Source of the DNA: Bradyrhizobium aeschynomenes | Lineage (GTDB): Bacteria > Pseudomonadota > Alphaproteobacteria > Rhizobiales > Xanthobacteraceae | Assembly (NCBI RefSeq): GCF_013178945.1 | Contig: NZ_JABFDM010000001.1 | Location: 806,001 to 870,000 of the forward strand | Direction of reading: 5' to 3' | Length of the DNA stretch: 64,000 nt | Shown: piece by piece, positions 54,218-63,251 of the stretch | Position numbering within the stretch: the first letter of the stretch is position 1 | How the letters are laid out: each line of letters opens with the position of its first letter | Translations under genes and position numbers: made by a program | Notes under the pieces: model-generated | Told to the model about the DNA's origin: nothing | Seen by the model: the letters and a program-made list of their open reading frames with translations, nothing else | Databases searched by the model: none

Positions 54218-56073
54218 ACAGCGTCGACGCGTCTCTGGCAGCATCCACGAAGCACGGCATCGTTGACGGTCTCGAGCGGGCCCTCACGAAGCTGATCGAG
54301 ATTCCCGCGATTGTCGCCCTGGTCGCGGAAGTTGGAATCCTCTTCACCGGTGTGACGGCACGTTTCGCCTTCGACCGGCCGCTGACCTGGGCCGATGAGC
54401 TCGCGTCGATCACCTTCCTCTGGCTCGCGATGCTGGGTGCGGTGCTCGCGCTCAGCCGCGGCGAGCACATGCGGATGACCGCGCTGGTCGACCGCGTCGC
54501 ACCGCGCACGCGCGCGGTGCTGGAGAGCGCTGCGCTGATGGCGCCCGTGCTGTTCCTGGCGATCCTGCTGCATCCGGCCATCGACTATGCGAGTGGTCAG
54601 GCCTTTGCGGAGACGCCGGCGCTCGGTCTCCCTGACAGCGTGCGGGCCGGCGCCGTGCCCGTCGGCATCGGCCTCATGCTCGTCACCGCCTTGTTGCGCA
54701 TGGCGCGCCATGGCTCGCGTGACATCGCGATCACGCTGGTGATCCTGGCGGCCACCGCGCTCGTGCTGTGGGCCTCAGCCCCGGCGCTCAAGGCGCTCGG
54801 CAACTGGAATCTCATCGTCTTCTTTGCGATCCTGCTCGGCGCGGCCGTGCTCGCCGGGGTGCCGATCGCCTTCTGCTTCGGCCTCGCCACAGTGGCCTAT
54901 CTGCTCACGGTCACCGCGGCCCCGCTCGAAGTCGTCACCAGCCGCATCGACGAGGGCGTGTCATCCCTCGTTCTGCTCGCGATTCCCTTGTTCATTCTGC
55001 TCGGCCATCTCATCGTCATGACCGGCATGGCGGCTGCGATGGTCGGTTTCCTGGTGTCGCTGGTTGGCCATGTCAGGGGTGGTCTGTCCTACGTGCTGCT
55101 CGGTGCCATCCTGCTGGTCTCCGGCATCTCGGGCGCCAAGACTGCCGACATGGCGGCGGTCGCGCCGGTGCTGTTTCCAGACATGAAGCGCCGCGGCATT
55201 CACGACGGTGAGCTGGTGTCGCTGCTCGCGGCCTCCGGTGCGATGGCGGAAACCATCCCGCCCTCGATCGTGCTGATCATCATCGGCTCCGTCGCCGGCG
55301 TCTCGATTTCGGCCTTGTTCACCGGCGGCATCCTGCCGGGTCTGGTGCTGGCCGCCGCGCTGGCCGTGGTCGCCAAGCGTCGCATGGTCGAGCCGGAAGC
55401 CGTGATTCGGCCGCGGCCGACCTGGTCCACCATTCGTTCGGCGCTGATCACTGCGCTGCCCGCGCTGCTGCTGCCGGTGCTGGTCCGCACCGCGGTCACC
55501 GAGGGCGTCGCGACCGCGACCGAGGTCTCGACCATCGGCATCGCCTACACGATCCTGATCGGACTGCTCGTCTATCGCCGTTTCGACTGGCGCAAACTCT
55601 ATCCGGCGCTGGTGCATACGGCGGCGCTGTCGGGCTCGATCCTGTTCATCATCGGCGCGGCCACCGCGATGGCCTGGGCGCTGACGCAGTCCAACTTCTC
55701 GCACGCGCTCGCGGCGATGATGGTTTCGGTGCCCGGCGGCAAATACGGTTTCCTGCTGATCTCGATCGCCGTGTTCATCCTGCTCGGCAGCATCCTCGAA
55801 GGTCTGCCTGCGATGGTGCTGTTCGGCCCGTTGCTGTTCCCGGCGGCCAAGCTGCTCGGCGTCCACGAGGTGCACTACGCGATGGTCATCATTCTCGCCA
55901 TGGGCATCGGCCTGTTCGCGCCGCCTTTCGGCCTCGGCTACTACGCCGCATGCTCGATCGGGCAGATTGATCCGAATGCCGGGCTCACGCGGATCTGGCC
56001 CTATCTGGGCGCGCTCGTGGTCGGCCTTCTGCTCGTCGCCTTCGTCCCGTGGCTGTCGATCGGATTCCTCTGA
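54214..56073 (+). CDS. TRAP transporter fused membrane subunits DctQ-DctM (619 aa)
   Basis: Residues about 1-185 form DctQ (four helices, with ADELASITFLWLAMLGA), then about 190-619 form DctM (12 helices) with VPIAFCFGLATVAYLL, SGAKTADMAAVAPVLFPDMK and AETIPPSIVLIIIGS. The fusion of small and large subunits is common in this family. Uptake is driven by sodium or proton gradient. ATGA overlap with dctP. Confidence 0.92.
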   Translation: MNSVDASLAASTKHGIVDGLERALTKLIEIPAIVALVAEVGILFTGVTARFAFDRPLTWADELASITFLWLAMLGAVLALSRGEHMRMTALVDRVAPRTRAVLESAALMAPVLFLAILLHPAIDYASGQAFAETPALGLPDSVRAGAVPVGIGLMLVTALLRMARHGSRDIAITLVILAATALVLWASAPALKALGNWNLIVFFAILLGAAVLAGVPIAFCFGLATVAYLLTVTAAPLEVVTSRIDEGVSSLVLLAIPLFILLGHLIVMTGMAAAMVGFLVSLVGHVRGGLSYVLLGAILLVSGISGAKTADMAAVAPVLFPDMKRRGIHDGELVSLLAASGAMAETIPPSIVLIIIGSVAGVSISALFTGGILPGLVLAAALAVVAKRRMVEPEAVIRPRPTWSTIRSALITALPALLLPVLVRTAVTEGVATATEVSTIGIAYTILIGLLVYRRFDWRKLYPALVHTAALSGSILFIIGAATAMAWALTQSNFSHALAAMMVSVPGGKYGFLLISIAVFILLGSILEGLPAMVLFGPLLFPAAKLLGVHEVHYAMVIILAMGIGLFAPPFGLGYYAACSIGQIDPNAGLTRIWPYLGALVVGLLLVAFVPWLSIGFL

Positions 56074-56109
56074 GGCATCGGAAAGCAAGTGAACAGCCGT
56101 CGCGGTGGC

Positions 56110-56148
56110 GTCTTCAGGTTCGAAATCCTGCCGCTTCGACCAATTCTT
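56110..56148 (+). repeat. tRNA-Pro-like 3' end relic
   Basis: Matches the tRNA-Pro 3' part (T-arm, acceptor, ACCA) with a few substitutions and one extra A in the T-loop, and keeps a similar downstream ATTCTT. The 5' half of a tRNA is absent. Probably an old attachment site that has mutated. Confidence 0.6.
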
Positions 56149-56231
56149 GCGTGACAACCCACGCGTTTCCGATGTCACCTTGCGCTGCTGCGCGGCCTCA
56201 GTGCGGCGCGAAGAGACGAGGTGCTGCCGGA

Positions 56232-56726
56232 ATGAATGCGAGATCTTCACGCAACGCGCCGCGCGCGGGACGCAGCGGGACGGCATGGCGTCATGACAAT
56301 ATCGGAAGGATGCTCAACAACGCGGTGCGCCGGTTCGAATCTCGCGTGCTCGAGCTGATGGCGGCGAGCGGCCACGGCGAAACGCGGATCGCCCATGTCA
56401 GCCTCACGCGCAATCTCGACGTCGAGGGCACGCGGCTGACCGAGCTCGCCCGCCGCGCCTCGGTGAGCAAGCAGGCGATGGGCGAGCTGGTCGATCAATG
56501 CGTCGAGCTCGGGTTGGTTGCGCGCGAGGCCGATCCGCGCGATGGGCGCGCGCGCATCGTTCGCTTCACGCCGGCCGGCCTGCAATGGCTCGAGGCCTTC
56601 GGCGATGCAGTTGATATGGCCGAGGCCGAGATGCGCAAGGAGCTTGGCAAGGCCGCCATGGACGTGGTCCTGCAGGCGCTCTCGGCCTATGGCGCCCGCT
56701 TCGACACGCTGGGCGACGAGATATAG
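56232..56726 (+). CDS. MarR-family transcription regulator (164 aa)
   Basis: Winged HTH: EGTRLTELARRASVSKQAMG (recognition helix region) and EADPRDGRARIVRFTPAG (the wing, with conserved D-R). Divergence of the N-terminus leaves ATG at 56232 as the best start; the longer frame from 56049 would overlap the tRNA relic. Likely regulates the following monooxygenase. Confidence 0.87.
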   Translation: MNARSSRNAPRAGRSGTAWRHDNIGRMLNNAVRRFESRVLELMAASGHGETRIAHVSLTRNLDVEGTRLTELARRASVSKQAMGELVDQCVELGLVAREADPRDGRARIVRFTPAGLQWLEAFGDAVDMAEAEMRKELGKAAMDVVLQALSAYGARFDTLGDEI

Positions 56727-56789
56727 TCAGGTTGCTTGACTATCTGTCGGGAGGTCGTAGCATGCCCCCGTCGCGAGGGGAGAAGCGCC

Positions 56790-58460
56790 GTGATCGAACG
56801 TTTGACCGCCCCCGTCCTGATCGTGGGCGGCGGGCCTTGTGGGCTGATGCTGGCCAACGAGCTCGGTCGGCGCGGCGTGTCCGCGGTCCTGATCGACGAC
56901 AAGCCGGGCACGGCTTTCAATCCGCAGGCCAACGCCACCCAGGCGCGGACGATGGAGCACTACCGCCGGCTCGGTTTTGCCGACGAGGTCCGGCGCGCCG
57001 GCCTGCCAGCTGACTATCCGACCGACATCGCCTATTTCACCCGCTATACCGCTCACGAGCTGGCGCGCTTTCAATTGCCGTCGGCAGCGCGCGCGGCCGA
57101 ACTGGTGAAGGGCTTGTCCGGCTCGTGGAGCGCGGCCGAGCTGCCGCATCGGGTGTCGCAGAAATTCGTCGAGGCGATCCTGCGCCGGCACGCGGAGCAG
57201 CTCGCCGGCATTCAACTGCATTACGGTCACCGGTTGATCGGCTACACCGTCAATGATGATGGCGTCGCGGCCGAGGTCGAGCGCCTCAGCGATGGCGCGC
57301 GATTCAAGATCTGCGCGGCCTTTCTGGTGGGCGCCGACGGCCCGCGCTCCCTCGTGCGTCAGTCGCTCGGCATCTCCTATGGCGGCACGACCGGCGTGCA
57401 GCGCGATTTCATGGGCGGCCGCATGCTTGCGGTCTATCTCCGCTCGACGGAATTCTACCAGCGCATGCCTCATGCCCGGGCCTGGATGTATGTCTGCTTC
57501 AACCGCGACCGTCGCGCCTTCATGGCTGCGGTGAATGGGTACGACGAGTTCGCCTTCCACACCCAGCTGCGGCCCGGCGAGGATGAGAGCGCCATCACTG
57601 CCGATGATGCGAAGGCGGCGTTCCAGCGCGCATGTGGCGCGCACGTTCCCTGCGAGGTGCTGTCGCATCTGACCTGGACAGCGGGGCATGCGCTCGTCGC
57701 CGAGCGCATGCAGAGCGGCCGCGTCTTCCTCGGTGGCGACGCGGCGCATCTCTTCACGCCGACCGGCGGGCTCGGCTACAACACCGCGATCGAAGATGCC
57801 GTCAATCTCGGCTGGAAGCTCGCGAGCGTGGTCAAAGGAATGAGCCCGGTGGCGCTGCTCGACAGCTATGCGGCCGAACGCCGCCCGGTGGCGCTGCGCA
57901 ACACCGACTATGCACGGCGCTTCGCGGATTCGCTTGGGCTGTTCGCGGCTGTGCCGGAGATCGAGGACGCGACCGAAGCGGGCGCCGAGGCGCGGCGCGT
58001 TGCAGGCGCCTATCTCGGTCAGCATGCTCGGGCCGAGTTCAACATTCCCGGTGTCACCTTCGGTGGCCGTTACGACGGCTCGCCGATCATCGTCTCCGAC
58101 GGCACCCAGCCGCCGCCGGATGCCGCCAATGTCTACATGCCGAGTGCGTGTCCCGGCGGGCGCGCGCCGCATGCCTGGCTGGAGCAGGGCGTCTCGCTGT
58201 ATGACCGCTTCGGCTTCGAATGGACTCTGCTGAGATTTGACGGCAGCGGCGTCGATGAGGACCAGTTGCGCGAGATGGTGCGGCCGCTGTGCGCGGATGT
58301 GAAAGTCGTGAGTCTGCCTCGCGCGTTGCGCGATCTCTATGAAGCCGACCTCGCGCTGATCCGTCCGGATCAGGTCGTGGCGTGGCGCGGCAGCGCATCG
58401 CAGGCCGGGACACTGCCACGGGTGATGGCGCGGGCTGCGGGGCACGGCGCCAGCAACTGA
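56790..58460 (+). CDS. FAD-dependent aromatic monooxygenase, PheA/TfdB type (556 aa)
   Basis: Hydroxylates a phenolic or similar aromatic using NAD(P)H and O2. GxGxxG FAD loop VGGGPCGLMLANELG at the N-terminus, the DG motif VGADGPRSLVR (about 195) and the GD motif GRVFLGGDAAHLFTPTGG (about 312) are all present. A thioredoxin-like C-terminal domain follows. GTG at 56790 with GGGGAG upstream is the start; MarR lies 63 bp before. Confidence 0.9.
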   Translation: MIERLTAPVLIVGGGPCGLMLANELGRRGVSAVLIDDKPGTAFNPQANATQARTMEHYRRLGFADEVRRAGLPADYPTDIAYFTRYTAHELARFQLPSAARAAELVKGLSGSWSAAELPHRVSQKFVEAILRRHAEQLAGIQLHYGHRLIGYTVNDDGVAAEVERLSDGARFKICAAFLVGADGPRSLVRQSLGISYGGTTGVQRDFMGGRMLAVYLRSTEFYQRMPHARAWMYVCFNRDRRAFMAAVNGYDEFAFHTQLRPGEDESAITADDAKAAFQRACGAHVPCEVLSHLTWTAGHALVAERMQSGRVFLGGDAAHLFTPTGGLGYNTAIEDAVNLGWKLASVVKGMSPVALLDSYAAERRPVALRNTDYARRFADSLGLFAAVPEIEDATEAGAEARRVAGAYLGQHARAEFNIPGVTFGGRYDGSPIIVSDGTQPPPDAANVYMPSACPGGRAPHAWLEQGVSLYDRFGFEWTLLRFDGSGVDEDQLREMVRPLCADVKVVSLPRALRDLYEADLALIRPDQVVAWRGSASQAGTLPRVMARAAGHGASN

Positions 58461-58624
58461 GCTCATCGCACGCGCATCGGACATTCGGACGAGTCGTCAA
58501 TTTTGCGTTGAGAAGAGCGGTTGTGGCGCGATATATCCCGGCCGCCTGGTTGTGCTGACACAACGATCTCACTGCGATCAGGTGCCATGGTGTGCGACCT
58601 CAGTTCGCAAAGTACCGGGTCGCC

Positions 58625-60357
58625 ATGTTCCACGTTCTCAGCCGCTTCAAAATCTCCACCAAGCTCGTGACCGCCGCGCTTGGCGGCACCTTCTTCGTCG
58701 CGATCATGATTGCCAGTCAGGTCGCCGGCAACGCCAGCATTGAGCGTGGTCTCGGCAGTGCGCTCGATCAGCAGGAGATTGCCAGGCTCGCCATCGCCGC
58801 CAAGGCAGAGGCGAGGCAGATGCAGGTCGCGGTGCGGGATCTTCGTCTTGCCAAGACCGAGACGGAAATTGGCGCGGCCGAGGAGCGCCTTGCGGCCGGA
58901 CGCCGGGCGGCCGATCAGCTCTGCGACGACATGCGCGGACGGGCTGCTTCGACCGAGAGCAAGGCGCGCATCGCAGGCCTGCAGCAGGCCATCGATGCCT
59001 ATGCGGCGGGGGCCAAGCGCATCGCCGACATCAGGCTCCGCATTGCGGGTGAAGGCGCGGCGGGACGTTCGGCCTGGATCGCCACGATGGAAGCGGAGGC
59101 CGCCGATCTTGCACGCAACGTACCTTGCCGATCGCGAAGACGATCGACGGGACGGCGGACGGAATCGTGACGGCCGCCTCCTCGAAGGCCACAGCTGAAA
59201 AGAGCGCGGTGTGGGCCGTCATCGCGAGGTCCGAAACGGCCGCGTCGACGGTCGGAGGCGTTGCGATCCTGGTTCTCGGAGCCGCCGGCCTCATGAGCGT
59301 ATTCGCCGTCTCGCGGCCGATCGGCCTGATGGTGCAGAGCATGACCGCGCTGGCGAGCGGCGAGGTGTCCGCGTCGATCTCCGGACTGGAGCGTGGCGAC
59401 GAGATCGGCGACATGGCGCGTGCGACGCTGGTCTTCAAGACCAACATGCTGGAGACGCAGCGGCTGCGGGCCGAGCAGGCCGAGGCGGAAGCGCGCGCGG
59501 AGATGCAACGCAAGAAGGCTATCGAGGCGTTCACCGTCTCGTTCGAGAACGCAATCGGCGGCATCATCGATCGGGTCTCATCGAGTTCGACGAGCCTGGA
59601 GCAGGCGGCCTCCACGCTGGCAAATACGGCTTCGACCACCAGGGAACTGTCGACGACGGTCGCGTCGGCCTCCGAGGAGGCCTCTGCGAGCGTCCAGTCG
59701 GTGGCCGCTGCGACCGAGGAGATGGCAGCGACCGCAGCCGAGATCGGCCGTCAGATCGACGGCGCGTCGCGCGTGGCCAAGGATGCGGTGGCGCAGGCGA
59801 CCAGCACCGACCAGTCCATGATCAAGCTCGCAGCTGCCGCCGACAAGGTCGGCAGCATCGTCGGCATGATCACCGCGATTGCCCAGCAGACCAATTTGCT
59901 GGCGCTGAATGCGACCATCGAGGCGGCACGCGCCGGCCCTGCGGGACGCGGCTTCGCCATCGTCGCCTCCGAGGTCAAGGAATTGGCCGCGCAAACTGCC
60001 GATGCGACCAAGGACATTTCGGGCTACATCGCCGAGATCCAGTCCGCAGCGTCGACCGCCGTCGGTGCGATCAAGCAGATCATGTCGACGATTTCGGGCA
60101 TGTCGGAGATCACCGGCGCCATTACGGCCGCTGCCGAGGAGCAGGGCAACGCCACCAACGAAATTTCGCGCAACGTCCAGCAGGCCGCCGTCGGCGCCTC
60201 GCAGGTGTCGTCGGGAATCGTCGAGGTGCAGTCCGGCGCGACCGACACCGGAGCGGCGTCGTCACAGGTCTTGACGGCTGCGCAGTCGCTCTCCGCCGAT
60301 GGCCTCCTGCTGAAACAGGAGGTCGGCAGCTTCCTCGCTCGGGTGCGCGCCGCATGA
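58625..60357 (+). pseudogene. Methyl-accepting chemotaxis protein, single frameshift
   Basis: The first frame (58625-59170) holds the N-terminal TM helix and periplasmic four-helix region. The second (about 59125-60357) holds the second TM, HAMP ([20 protein letters not shown]) and the full signalling domain with [20 protein letters not shown]. The frames meet near 59125 (codons for ARNVPC shift to LPIAKTIDG), as one indel would cause. Domain order and lengths are otherwise complete, so the gene is either recently broken or the shift is a sequencing error. Confidence 0.85.
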
Positions 60358-60455
60358 GCGGACCATTCGTTACCGCGGAGGAACCAGGATAGGAACGATC
60401 GCGGGCTGCGACTCTTGCAATCGCAATGATCGATTTTCCAGCCCGGAGATGGACG

Positions 60456-60986
60456 ATGAGCAAGATCACCGACGCCTGTCAGATGAGAACGAGCTTCACC
60501 GCTGTGGCCGCGTGCGCCTTGACCCTGTTCCTGGCCGGCGGCGCCAATGCTGCTCCGAAGGGGCCGTCGCCTGCCAAGGACCAGCATTTCATGACCGAGG
60601 CGATCGAAGGCGATCTGTCCGAGGTGAACATGGGCAAGCTGGCGCAGCAGAAAGGGCAGAGCGACCAGGTCAAGCAGTTCGGCCAGGCTTTGCAGCAGGA
60701 CCATGGCGAGCATCTGCAGAAAGCGCAGCAATTGGCGAGCCAGAACGACATGAAGACGCCGTCGGAGCCGAACAAGAAGCAGAAGGCGATCTACAGCCGG
60801 CTGGAGGGCATGTCCGGCGATCGGTTCGACCGCGCCTTTGCGCAGGCGATGGTCCGGGATCACCAGGAGGACATCAAGAAGTATCAGAAGGAGGCGGCGG
60901 CGAACTCGCCCTTGTCGGACTTTGCCCGGCAGACCGTTCCGGTGCTGCAGAAGCACTTGGAGATGGCGAAGTCGCTCAGCAAGTAA
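60456..60986 (+). CDS. DUF4142 exported protein (176 aa)
   Basis: Signal peptide at about residues 10-36 (VAACALTLFLAGGANA), then the DUF4142 four-helix, ferritin-like domain with FMTEAIEGDLSEVNMGKLA and RDHQEDIKKYQKE. Periplasmic; function unknown, often stress-linked. ATG at 60456 follows CGGAG. Confidence 0.88.
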   Translation: MSKITDACQMRTSFTAVAACALTLFLAGGANAAPKGPSPAKDQHFMTEAIEGDLSEVNMGKLAQQKGQSDQVKQFGQALQQDHGEHLQKAQQLASQNDMKTPSEPNKKQKAIYSRLEGMSGDRFDRAFAQAMVRDHQEDIKKYQKEAAANSPLSDFARQTVPVLQKHLEMAKSLSK

Positions 60987-61008
60987 TCGCCAGCAACGGC
61001 AGCGTGTA

Positions 61009-61047
61009 GGAAGCGCCGCCCGGGCTCGTCCCGGGCGGCGTTCCTTT
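61009..61047. terminator. Bidirectional Rho-independent terminator
   Basis: A strong GC stem of about 15 bp (one bulge) with a CTCGT loop, flanked by A-rich and T-rich ends. Sits between the converging DUF4142 and sugar-nucleotide genes. Confidence 0.85.
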
Positions 61048-61056
61048 GGTCGCAGC

Positions 61057-62115
61057 CTATTGCGATCGCGCCAGCGCGAGCTGAGCACGCCCCGGGCGCC
61101 GCTTCGCGGGCGTGGGCTTGTCAGGACCGCTCTGCGCGCGCCCTGCGGCCTCAAGCGCGAAATAGGCGATGGTTGCTTCCAGTCCTTTGCGCAGCGGAAT
61201 CTGCGGACGCCAGCCGAGCAGGCGTTCCGCGGTCGCAATGACCGGCTTGCGCCGCTTCGGGTCGTCGATTGGCAGCGGCTTGAACTCCAGCGTCGAGCTC
61301 GATCGGGTGCAGGTCAGCACCTCGCGCGCGATCGCCTCGATGCTCATCTCGTGCGGATTGCCGAGGTTGACGGGGCCGGTCACCGACTCCGGGCTCTCCA
61401 TCAGCATCTCCAGTCCGCGCACGAGGTCGTCGACGAAGCAGAAGCTGCGGGTCTGACTGCCGGAGCCGTACACCGTGATCGGCGCGCCGCGCAGCGCCTG
61501 CACGATGAAATTCGACACCACTCGGCCGTCATTCTCATGCATGCGCGGACCGTAGGTATTGAAGATGCGGGCAACCTTGATGTCGATGCCGTGCATGCGC
61601 CGGTAATCGAACATCAGCGTCTCGGCTGCGCGCTTGCCTTCATCATAGCAGGCCCGCGGCCCGATGGTGTTGACGTGGCCGACATAGCTCTCGGGCTGCG
61701 GATGCACCTCGGGATCGCCATAGACCTCGCTGGTCGAGGCCTGCAGGATGCGCGCGGAGGTCTGGCGCGCGAGCTCGAGCAGGTTGATCGTGCCGAGCAC
61801 GCACGTCTTCATCGTGCCAACCGGATCCTGCTGATAGTGCGGGGGCGAAGCGGGACAGGCAAAATTGTAGATGCGGTCGAGCCGGCCGTCGATCTCCAGC
61901 GGCGCGCGGACGTCGTGCTCGATGAAGCTGAAGTTCGGGTGGTTGAGCAGCGGGCGGATGTTGCGGAGCGAGCCTGTATGCAGGTTGTCGGTGCAGATCA
62001 CCGTGTCGCCACGCCGGAGCAGCGTGTCGCAGATATGCGAGCCGATGAAGCCGGCTCCGCCGGCAACCAGGGTGCGAAGGGAGCGTCGTGCAGGGATGGA
62101 GATCTGGATGGTCAT
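61057..62115 (-). CDS. UDP-glucuronate decarboxylase-like SDR epimerase (352 aa)
   Basis: Extended SDR: GGAGFIGSHICDTLL (NAD loop), ACPASPPHYQ, the catalytic Ser in STSEVYGDP, YDEGKRAAE (Tyr/Lys) and RIFNTYGPRMH. This is the UXS (UDP-xylose synthase) pattern; it makes UDP-xylose from UDP-glucuronate. Last gene of a three-gene glycosylation operon; ATGA overlap with the glycosyltransferase. Confidence 0.9.
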   Translation of the reverse strand: MTIQISIPARRSLRTLVAGGAGFIGSHICDTLLRRGDTVICTDNLHTGSLRNIRPLLNHPNFSFIEHDVRAPLEIDGRLDRIYNFACPASPPHYQQDPVGTMKTCVLGTINLLELARQTSARILQASTSEVYGDPEVHPQPESYVGHVNTIGPRACYDEGKRAAETLMFDYRRMHGIDIKVARIFNTYGPRMHENDGRVVSNFIVQALRGAPITVYGSGSQTRSFCFVDDLVRGLEMLMESPESVTGPVNLGNPHEMSIEAIAREVLTCTRSSSTLEFKPLPIDDPKRRKPVIATAERLLGWRPQIPLRKGLEATIAYFALEAAGRAQSGPDKPTPAKRRPGRAQLALARSQ

Positions 62116-63251
62116 GACAAGCCCAGTTTCAGTTCGACGGCCTCGGTGGGGGTGTTCTTGTGCGCCTGGCGCGCCGAACGTGAGCGACGCGTCAGTGCCT
62201 CACGATAGTATTCCTCGAGTTGTCGGGCGCGATGGTCCGGTGCGTGGTCGCGGCGGACACGCCGGCTCGCACGTTCGGCTATGGTGCGGCGCGTGTCTTC
62301 CGACATGTCCCGCAGAATCGTCGTGACGTCCTGCGGTGTCGAGACGACGAGGATCTCGCTGTTCGGCACGAAGATGGTTTCCAGGCCCGGCCAGTGATCC
62401 GACAGAACCGGCGTGCCGCAGGCGGCGGCCTCGAACAGCCGCACGCTCGGAGAGAAGCCGAGCGCACGCATGTCGGCCCGGGTGATGTTCAGCGTGAAGC
62501 GCTGCGCGGAGAAGAATTGCGCGTGGTCACGCGGAGCGAGGTGATTGATCCGCTCGATGCTGGGCGGCCAGACCAGATCTTCAGGGTATTGCGCACCGGC
62601 CACGACGAACCTGTCTCCGGTCAGCAGGCGGGCCGGCTCGAGCAGGAAGCGCTCGAGCTGAGGCTGCCGGTCCGCGCTATAAGTGCCGAGATAGCCCAGA
62701 TTCCAGAGCTCCGGCGTTTCGCGTGGCTGATAGAGGTCGAGATCGGCGCTGCAATGGAGCACGCGCGCCAGTGGGCTGCCATAGAGATCCTCGATCATCG
62801 CCAGGGCTGGTCCGCCCGAGAAGGACAGATAGAGGTCGAAGCGCGGAATCATCGCGGGCGACAGATAGTCCAGCCCGTGCTCGAGCTGGGCGAGCGTCAC
62901 CGGCGTGTCGATATCGTAGAAGGCGGTGACGCCGCGGGCATGCGATGTCACCCAGTCGGCGATGGCGATGCCGTCCGGGACATAGGAGCCGATGATGACG
63001 AGATCGGCATTGCGGATATCGGTTCCGAACAGACGCGGCAGGTCCTGCAGGGACTGATAGAGCTCGACCTTCCAGCCGTCGGGATCGGTCAGGTCGCGAT
63101 GATCGCGATACCACGGCACGTCGCGCTCGAGAAAGGTCACGCTGTGGCCGCGACGCGCCAGCGCAGACAGCAGTGCACGATAGGTCGTGGCGTGGCCGTT
63201 GCCCCAGGACGATGTGACTGACAGTCCGATGACGACTATGTTCAGGTTCAT
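62112..63251 (-). CDS. CgeB-like glycosyltransferase (379 aa)
   Basis: GT-B-fold enzyme of the CgeB/spore maturation type: VIGLSVTSSWGNGHATTYRA at the N-terminus, DIDTPVTLAQLEHG, and the C-terminal sugar-nucleotide site NITRADMRALGFSPSVRLFEAAACGTPVLSD. Probably transfers a pentose made by the neighbouring decarboxylase. ATGA overlaps on both sides. Confidence 0.85.
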   Translation of the reverse strand: MNLNIVVIGLSVTSSWGNGHATTYRALLSALARRGHSVTFLERDVPWYRDHRDLTDPDGWKVELYQSLQDLPRLFGTDIRNADLVIIGSYVPDGIAIADWVTSHARGVTAFYDIDTPVTLAQLEHGLDYLSPAMIPRFDLYLSFSGGPALAMIEDLYGSPLARVLHCSADLDLYQPRETPELWNLGYLGTYSADRQPQLERFLLEPARLLTGDRFVVAGAQYPEDLVWPPSIERINHLAPRDHAQFFSAQRFTLNITRADMRALGFSPSVRLFEAAACGTPVLSDHWPGLETIFVPNSEILVVSTPQDVTTILRDMSEDTRRTIAERASRRVRRDHAPDHRARQLEEYYREALTRRSRSARQAHKNTPTEAVELKLGLS

